Shown one piece after another: positions 22,484-26,869 of a DNA stretch of 26,869 bases. The stretch covers positions 1-26,869 of the IMG/VR virus record IMGVR_UViG_3300046000_006306; one strand, given 5' to 3'. Position 1 is the first letter of the stretch, and each line of letters starts with the position of its first letter. The stretch comes from a virus. The notes beneath the pieces were generated by a model, which did no database searches, was not told where the DNA came from, and saw nothing but the letters and a program-made list of their open reading frames with translations. Position numbers and translations under genes: made by a program.

Positions 22484-24089
22484 CTTAACAGCCAAGCAAT
22501 TGGACTATGCTGTATTCCTTCCGGCCATCAGCGGGTTCTATGCCACATTTGTGGGCAAGCAAAGGAATGAACCGTATGTGGATCCCGCACGATTTCCGCA
22601 GGGTCTTACGGATATGGAACAGCTTAATTGGCTCAACTCCACTAAGGCTTTGTTCCCGTATCGCTGGTCACTTGCGTCTGGAGGACATGCTAACCTCGAT
22701 CTCTCCAAACAAGACTGGTCAGAAGACATGGTACGAAACCGTGAGCCTGGCACGTTTATGCTTGGAGACTCGGGCGGTTTCCAGATTGCTAAAGGCTTGT
22801 GGGAAGGCGATTGGAAAGCCAACTCGGGTTGTGCTAAAGCTCAAAAGAAACGAGAGCTTGTTTTAAACTGGCTAGATAACGTTTCTGATTACTGCATGAC
22901 ACTTGATATTCCAACTTGGGTCATACATGATAAAAAAGCAGCCAAGGCATGCGGAATAAGCACACTACCCGCTGCGGTAGCAGCTACCAAGTTCAATAAC
23001 GAATACTTTATGAAGCATCGTAAGGGTGTTCGCAATGGTGGCACTAAGATCTTAAATGTATTGCAGGGTGACAACCACGGCAGTGCAGACCAATGGTATG
23101 AGACCATGAAAGAATACTGTGATCCTGCAAAGTATCCAGACACACACTTTGACGGTTGGGCAATGGGCGGTCAGAACATGTGTGATGTGGATCTAGTATT
23201 GAGACGTTTGGTAGCTTTGCGTTATGATAATTTGTTGCAAGAGGGGGTGCATGATTGGATGCACTTCTTGGGCACGTCAAAGTTGGAATGGGCAGTATTA
23301 CTCACTGTGATTCAACGAGCAGTTAGAAAATATGTTAATCCGGCTTTTACTATTAGTTTTGATTGTGCTAGTCCATTCCTTGCCACAGCTAATGGCCAGG
23401 TATATTACGAAAATGTATTCAAACATGATTCAAAATGGTCGTATCGTATGGGACCGTCAGCAGATGACAAGAAGTATGCTACAGATACACGCAAATGGTC
23501 TACAGGTGTAGTAGCAGACGGTATCTACAATAACTGGCAAGAGAGTCCCATAAGTGATATGTTAACCATGAAGGACATCTGTATCTACAAAGCAGGCACA
23601 CCTAAGACTGGCGTGGTGCTTACTGAAGAAAACTTCCGGGATCCTGCGCTGTATGATGTGCTACCAGACGTTAACAAAAACGGCAAGTGGGGCAAAACGT
23701 CTTGGGATAGTTTCTCTTATGCTTTGCTAATGGGGCATAATGTTTGGATGCACCTGACCGCGGTACAAGAAGCCAATCAACGTTTTGATGCAGGCGAACG
23801 TCCTGCAATGATGCAACGCAGTACAGGTGACTACGCCAAGTTTGAAGATATTGTTGAAGCAATTTTTGCTGCACCAGATAGACAAACAGCCGAAGATATT
23901 ATAAAATTGTATGATACATATTGGATGGAGATTGTGGGCACACGAGGATTCAAAGGTAAAAAAACCAAAAATGCTCGCTCACAATTTCATGTACTATACA
24001 CTTTCGACGAACCAGAAGTTGACACAGAGCCCGAAGATCAGTTACAATCAGAAGCATTACAACTGCTTGAAAGTGAGCAAATTAAATGA
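22470..24089 (+). CDS. tRNA-guanine transglycosylase-like protein, DpdA-like DNA deazaguanine modifier
   Basis: 539 residues from a TTG overlapping the previous gene; the first in-frame ATG is far inside conserved sequence. TGT hallmarks in order: GDSGGFQIAKG (D100), DYCMTLDIPTW (D146), LNVLQGD (the V-Q-G-G motif), WAMGGQNMCD (the A-I-G-G-L motif) and SFDCASPF (D298, position of the covalent nucleophile in FDCVxPTR). The zinc site CxCxxC...H of bacterial TGT is absent. Family members swap guanine for a 7-deazaguanine base. Bacterial tRNA TGT is about 375 residues; this one is longer, has no zinc site and sits beside a nuclease and a QueD-like gene, so DNA modification of the DpdA type fits better. 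Substrate (preQ0 or derivative) is inference. Stop overlaps the next start. Confidence 0.75.
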   Translation: MTQDNLTAKQLDYAVFLPAISGFYATFVGKQRNEPYVDPARFPQGLTDMEQLNWLNSTKALFPYRWSLASGGHANLDLSKQDWSEDMVRNREPGTFMLGDSGGFQIAKGLWEGDWKANSGCAKAQKKRELVLNWLDNVSDYCMTLDIPTWVIHDKKAAKACGISTLPAAVAATKFNNEYFMKHRKGVRNGGTKILNVLQGDNHGSADQWYETMKEYCDPAKYPDTHFDGWAMGGQNMCDVDLVLRRLVALRYDNLLQEGVHDWMHFLGTSKLEWAVLLTVIQRAVRKYVNPAFTISFDCASPFLATANGQVYYENVFKHDSKWSYRMGPSADDKKYATDTRKWSTGVVADGIYNNWQESPISDMLTMKDICIYKAGTPKTGVVLTEENFRDPALYDVLPDVNKNGKWGKTSWDSFSYALLMGHNVWMHLTAVQEANQRFDAGERPAMMQRSTGDYAKFEDIVEAIFAAPDRQTAEDIIKLYDTYWMEIVGTRGFKGKKTKNARSQFHVLYTFDEPEVDTEPEDQLQSEALQLLESEQIK

Positions 24090-24619
24090 ATAGACCCGGA
24101 CACGAAGATACCAATTTCTTTGTAGGCACAGAAGTTGAAGCCAGCCCTGCTGTCAACCGCCGCACATTGTTTGTGGTAGGCTTGCAAACTAACGAAGCAA
24201 TAGATTGGAAGCGTGGAGAGATTGATGCAAAGTCAAAGATGCCGATCACACACATTTATTTTGGTGCCAATCAAAGTTTTCCGAACCCTACTATGAATGA
24301 TGCCGAAACTTGGAGTGCATGGGAACGCATGATTCAACACTGGTTGGATCGGGGCTACTGGTGTACATTGGATCTTGATTCTGCTGCTGTAGAAGGCTTG
24401 TGCGAAGGCGGCTTGTGTGAACAAGCACAATTCATTCCTATGATATCTGTAAAACTACCTTACATCAAATTGCTGGGCTACAATGCCACAATCAAATTAG
24501 ACGATCGAGATTTTAAAGCAACCAACCCTGGAGTATGGTGTCATAGCCTGCATGATTTGCTGGATAGAAAAACATTTACTTCTTGGGATCAATACACAAA
24601 GGATGAAGTGATCAAATGA
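24086..24619 (+). CDS. Conserved phage protein of unknown function next to DpdA-like gene
   Basis: 177 residues. It starts with FFVGTEVEASPAVNRRTLFV, then ITHIYFGANQSF, ERMIQHWLDRGYWCTLDLD, FIPMISVKLPYIKLLGYNAT and NPGVWCHSLHDLL. The alternation of strands and helices suggests an alpha/beta fold, possibly half a TIM barrel; the ITHIYFGANQ and ISVKLPY strands vaguely recall QueE, but no radical SAM Cys motif is present. I remember this family as widespread in T4-like aquatic phages without assigned function. It overlaps both the DpdA-like and nuclease-like genes by ATGA, so it very probably belongs to the same system. Gene certain; role unknown. Confidence 0.6.
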   Translation: MNRPGHEDTNFFVGTEVEASPAVNRRTLFVVGLQTNEAIDWKRGEIDAKSKMPITHIYFGANQSFPNPTMNDAETWSAWERMIQHWLDRGYWCTLDLDSAAVEGLCEGGLCEQAQFIPMISVKLPYIKLLGYNATIKLDDRDFKATNPGVWCHSLHDLLDRKTFTSWDQYTKDEVIK

Positions 24620-25179
24620 AGATTACAAGTATCAAAACTTCATTGCTTGGACAAACTGTTCCGACCAATATCAATGGTGTTGCAGGTAGATATATTGAAG
24701 AATATCTGCAACAAGAAGGTTGGCCTACTGATTTACGTGGTGCTGGTGCAGATGTACCCAAGTACAATCTTGAAATTAAATCTCGTGACAAAGATGCAGT
24801 ATCTCACCATGTTGTAGGCACAATGCTTCCTACAGATATTATTTCAACGTCTTATTCAGACAGTATAATTTTTGAAAAACTGCAACAACAATTTAGAGTG
24901 ATCACTAAAGATCAAGTGGTAGTAAGTACTACTGTGTATGATTTTGCACATCCTAAAATACAAAAAATTTTTAAGGATGGATATGAAACATGCCGCCAAC
25001 AACTAGCTGCCGGCAGTCAAAGCGATTACATCCGAGGCAACGATTATTGTTTTTTTGAACGACAACGCGGTAAAACCAGTTACAAATTTAGAATATTTAA
25101 AAATAAAATGGCTGTGCTTGAAAGCATGGCAATGAGAAGCAAACAATATGATAGACTTTACTCCGGAGATGAACTATGA
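24616..25179 (+). CDS. PD-(D/E)XK nuclease-like protein
   Basis: 187 residues. The N-terminal helix GVAGRYIEEYLQQEG supplies E28/E29, followed by GAGADVPKYNLEIKSRD, a good D-x6-E-x-K site (D46, E53, K55) of restriction-endonuclease-fold enzymes. The next helix and strand (SHHVVGTMLPTDIISTSY) and a basic C-terminal part (ERQRGKTSYKFRIFKNK) fit a DNA-binding nuclease core. Such enzymes cut DNA with divalent metal. An AAGGATG site lies before the ATG, and both ends overlap neighbours by four bases. In context it may degrade unmodified host DNA while phage DNA is protected, comparable in idea to T4 endonuclease II/denB. The motif is clear; target and specificity are inferred. Confidence 0.7.
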   Translation: MKITSIKTSLLGQTVPTNINGVAGRYIEEYLQQEGWPTDLRGAGADVPKYNLEIKSRDKDAVSHHVVGTMLPTDIISTSYSDSIIFEKLQQQFRVITKDQVVVSTTVYDFAHPKIQKIFKDGYETCRQQLAAGSQSDYIRGNDYCFFERQRGKTSYKFRIFKNKMAVLESMAMRSKQYDRLYSGDEL

Positions 25180-25619
25180 ATCAAATTGAACGTGAAACTA
25201 TAGAAAGAATCAAACATCATGCTCAGAAAAAAATCTGGGTCACCTTCCAAAAAGAAGGAATCCACTGCTACCCCGCAGCCGCAACAGATCCAGCCCTTAA
25301 GACGGGCGATGAGTATGATGTTAGTTTCCTTGGCACTCCTCACCGTCATATCTTCCACTTCCGGGTGTGGATTGATGTTGTACACAATGATAGAGACATT
25401 GAATTCATCCAGTTCAAGCGATGGCTCCAAAAACTCTATCAAGACGGAGTCATCCAACTCGACTACAAGTCATGTGAAATGATGTCGGACGATTTGTATT
25501 TGCAAATCGCTGGCAGGTATCCCGGACGCTCAGTCTGGATTGAGGTCTCTGAAGATGGTGAAAACGGAGCCCTTATCAAGTATGAAACTCACCGCCCTAG
25601 TATTAACATTGCTATCTAA
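25176..25619 (+). CDS. QueD/T-fold-like phage protein
   Basis: 147 residues. EGIHCYPAAA (H30) and TPHRHIFHFRVWIDV (H56, H58) place three His as in 6-pyruvoyl-/6-carboxy-tetrahydropterin synthases, whose zinc is bound by one His followed by HxH. The next part IEFIQFKRWLQKLY corresponds to the DFxxLK helix, and VWIEVSEDGENGALIKYE resembles the C-terminal strand with its Glu. The usual catalytic Cys is not placed with certainty (C31 is one candidate). QueD makes a precursor of preQ0, so this fits beside a transglycosylase-like gene. The similarity is limited, so another T-fold protein is possible. GGAG precedes the ATG, which overlaps the nuclease stop; it ends the operon. Confidence 0.5.
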   Translation: MNQIERETIERIKHHAQKKIWVTFQKEGIHCYPAAATDPALKTGDEYDVSFLGTPHRHIFHFRVWIDVVHNDRDIEFIQFKRWLQKLYQDGVIQLDYKSCEMMSDDLYLQIAGRYPGRSVWIEVSEDGENGALIKYETHRPSINIAI

Positions 25620-25630
25620 TAGGAAACAAA

Positions 25631-25852
25631 ATGGCAAAAATCACTATCAAATCCAATCCTCGCGTGATTGAAATCCAAGACGACTTGGAAAAGCTCTTGG
25701 AGTTCTGCCAAGACTATGGCTATCGCTACAACGAGGCTGATTTGTACAACTTCAAGAGTTATGCTTGGCAACAGTATAACAAGTATTCACAAGGCAAGAA
25801 TGCCAAGAACATGTGGGACGAAGACGCTCGTCGCTTTGCCGGAAGATTCTAA
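25631..25852 (+). CDS. 73-residue conserved phage protein
   Basis: MAKITIKSNPRVIEIQDDLE, then FCQDYGYRYNEADLYNFKSY and KNMWDEDARRFAGRF. It has a beta strand followed by helices rich in Tyr, Asp and Phe. I recall close relatives in T4-like cyanophages and other aquatic phages, where they are annotated only as hypothetical. An AGGAAA ribosome-binding site lies 5 bases before the ATG. It follows the deazaguanine-type operon by 11 bases and precedes the oxygenase by three. No catalytic or binding motif is visible, and no function can be given. Confidence 0.6.
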   Translation: MAKITIKSNPRVIEIQDDLEKLLEFCQDYGYRYNEADLYNFKSYAWQQYNKYSQGKNAKNMWDEDARRFAGRF

Positions 25853-25855
25853 TCC

Positions 25856-26443
25856 ATGACCAAGTGGCCACTGGTTAATGTTTCAAAAGATAATACCAGT
25901 TGGATCGCACTGGATACAATTTTTACTGATTATGAACTTGATCAACTTGTCATGCAAGCCAATCAAGTAAAAAAAGTATCCAGTACTGTGGGCAGTGGTG
26001 CAGTTTCAAACTATCGTATTTGTGATATTGCTTGGTTGGAATCTGATGAAGTAGAATCAGATTTTGATTGGGTATATGCTACACTAGCCAATGCTATAAG
26101 CCGAGTCAATAATGAGCATTTTCAGTTTGACTTGACCCACTTGACTGCTTTACAATTTACAGTATACCATGCAAGCAACCACAGCAATTATCAAAAGCAT
26201 TTGGATCTTGGACACCAATTTCCCAACAGAAAATTGAGCTTTAGTGTGCAACTGTCAGACAATGCTGAGTATGTTGGGGGAGATTTGAGATTTCACTATA
26301 TCAAGAATCAGCCTGAAGTTGCACCAAGAGAAAAAGGAAAAATAATCTTTTTTCCAAGTTGGGTAGTACATGATGTTACTCCGGTAACACAAGGAACTCG
26401 GCGCAGTTTGGTAGGTTGGGTTAATGGTCCAAATTTTAAATAA
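25856..26443 (+). CDS. 2-oxoglutarate/Fe(II)-dependent oxygenase
   Basis: 195 residues. The iron triad is H115-x-D117 in YQKHLDLG and H172 in PSWVVHDVTPV, with R182 or R183 in GTRRSLVGWV to bind 2-oxoglutarate. The double-stranded beta helix is supported by the strands TALQFTVYHA, LSFSVQLSD and GGDLRFHY. The length is typical for the prolyl-hydroxylase/PKHD-like group common in T4-like aquatic phages. Members hydroxylate proteins, peptides or nucleic acids; the substrate here is unknown. It follows the small conserved gene by three bases and comes before a truncated phage gene. A role in nucleic-acid or host-protein modification is possible, and the nearby DNA-modification genes make the first worth a look. 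Confidence 0.85.
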   Translation: MTKWPLVNVSKDNTSWIALDTIFTDYELDQLVMQANQVKKVSSTVGSGAVSNYRICDIAWLESDEVESDFDWVYATLANAISRVNNEHFQFDLTHLTALQFTVYHASNHSNYQKHLDLGHQFPNRKLSFSVQLSDNAEYVGGDLRFHYIKNQPEVAPREKGKIIFFPSWVVHDVTPVTQGTRRSLVGWVNGPNFK

Positions 26444-26456
26444 ACATAGGAAAGCA

Positions 26457-26869
26457 ATGAGAAAACTATTTTACATGGGCTTGGAAAGTTATGAAGCCCG
26501 CTACACACTACAACTCACAGAGTGGAACCGGCGTGTGTTTGACCGCAGAGGTCTTGATGTTGTGTATGTGCCTGGCACCACAATTGACAACACACAGGCT
26601 ATCTCGGTAGGTCAGGTGTTGGATGCACACGGTCGCAGTTTCTTTGCCATGAGCCAAATGATGAACTTGGTTCAGCTCATGAAGAACGGTGATGTTACTG
26701 GTGACGATGTGATCTACTTTGAAGACATGTTCCAACCAGGCTTTGAAAGTCTTGGTTACATCATGAACCAGATTCCACAAGAACAATGTCCAAAGATTTA
26801 TGTACGTTGTTTGGCACAAGCAATCGACCCCGATGACTTTGTGCATGTGTGGGGTATGTCAAAGTGGAT
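26457..26869 (+). CDS. Conserved phage protein, 3'-truncated, possible glycosyltransferase
   Basis: An AGGAAA site precedes the ATG at 26457, and the frame stays open to the window end (137 residues visible): MRKLFYMGLESYEARYTLQL, VVYVPGTTIDNTQAISVGQV, DAHGRSFFAMSQMMNLVQLM, VIYFEDMFQPGFESLGYIM, then VRCLAQAIDPDDFVHVWGM. The strand-helix pattern beginning with KLFYMGLESYEARYT suggests a Rossmann-like or GT-B N-terminal domain. I recall this family in T4-like cyanophages and other aquatic phages, sometimes annotated as a glycosyltransferase, without experimental proof that I know of. Only the N-terminal part is here, so the sugar-binding half cannot be inspected. The gene is certain; the class is tentative. 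Confidence 0.55.
   Translation, partial: MRKLFYMGLESYEARYTLQLTEWNRRVFDRRGLDVVYVPGTTIDNTQAISVGQVLDAHGRSFFAMSQMMNLVQLMKNGDVTGDDVIYFEDMFQPGFESLGYIMNQIPQEQCPKIYVRCLAQAIDPDDFVHVWGMSKW

Noticed and set aside
22470-24089. Reading the TGT-like gene as an ordinary queuosine tRNA enzyme
   Set aside because: The zinc motif CxCxxC...H is missing, the protein is much longer, and the neighbours are a phage nuclease and replication genes.
26508-26846. Minus-strand frame of 112 codons at the window end
   Set aside because: It lies opposite a plus-strand gene with a good ribosome-binding site and conserved phage sequence that is simply cut by the window end.
1-26869. CRISPR array, insertion sequence, integrase or attachment site
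   Set aside because: No regularly spaced direct repeats, transposase or integrase motifs, or terminal inverted repeats were seen in reading the sequence.

Overview
This looks like a piece of a lytic, T4-like (Straboviridae/Kyanoviridae-type) tailed-phage genome, probably from an aquatic phage infecting a Gram-negative host. The main evidence is a full-length T4-type family B DNA polymerase (gp43), a gp45-type sliding clamp, a DsbA-like transcription-associated protein, very tight gene packing with ATGA stop/start overlaps, two near-consensus sigma70-type promoters, and many small proteins and modules seen almost only in T4-like marine and freshwater phages. There are no tRNA, rRNA, CRISPR or insertion-sequence signatures, and no gene-free stretch longer than about 135 bases. 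The genus and host cannot be read from the sequence.

Layout. (1) Bases 1-7177, plus strand: large mosaic proteins that I infer to be capsid-targeted internal virion proteins. One is a 5'-truncated protein combining a deaminase-like domain, a GNAT acetyltransferase, LysM and a GH19 lysozyme/chitinase. It is followed by a papain-like-fold candidate, a small Cys/basic protein, an 834-residue mosaic protein and a second GNAT protein. Several start with short peptides such as MRANEFIVE, MRAQEFIVE and MRYKEILE, which resemble the T4 capsid-targeting sequence cut by the prohead protease. (2) 7193-12458: a glycan/small-molecule cassette, three genes on plus (DUF6492-like glycosyltransferase, LmbE/PIG-L deacetylase, SGNH hydrolase) converging on three genes on minus (glycosyltransferase-like protein, DUF6492-like glycosyltransferase, radical SAM/SPASM enzyme). 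(3) 12496-16563, plus: more virion-type proteins, a Dps-like ferritin and a 752-residue LysM protein. The divergent start between (2) and (3) holds an inverted repeat with late-promoter-like boxes. (4) 16564-21499: a hairpin, a strong early-type promoter, the dsbA-like gene, a paralogue of the minus-strand glycosyltransferase-like gene, a structured leader, DNA polymerase and a methyltransferase-like protein. (5) 21503-25619: a promoter drives the sliding clamp, a DUF2061 membrane protein, a tRNA-guanine-transglycosylase-like protein (DpdA-like), a protein of unknown function, a PD-(D/E)XK nuclease candidate and a QueD/T-fold-like protein. (6) 25631-26869: a small conserved protein, a 2-oxoglutarate/Fe(II) oxygenase and a 3'-truncated conserved phage protein.

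How they may work together (inference): region 5 reads as a DNA 7-deazaguanine modification unit coupled to a nuclease and co-transcribed with replication genes. The phage could mark its own DNA and cut unmarked DNA. Regions 1 and 3 would supply enzymes packaged with the genome. Region 2 may modify a surface glycan or a phage component.
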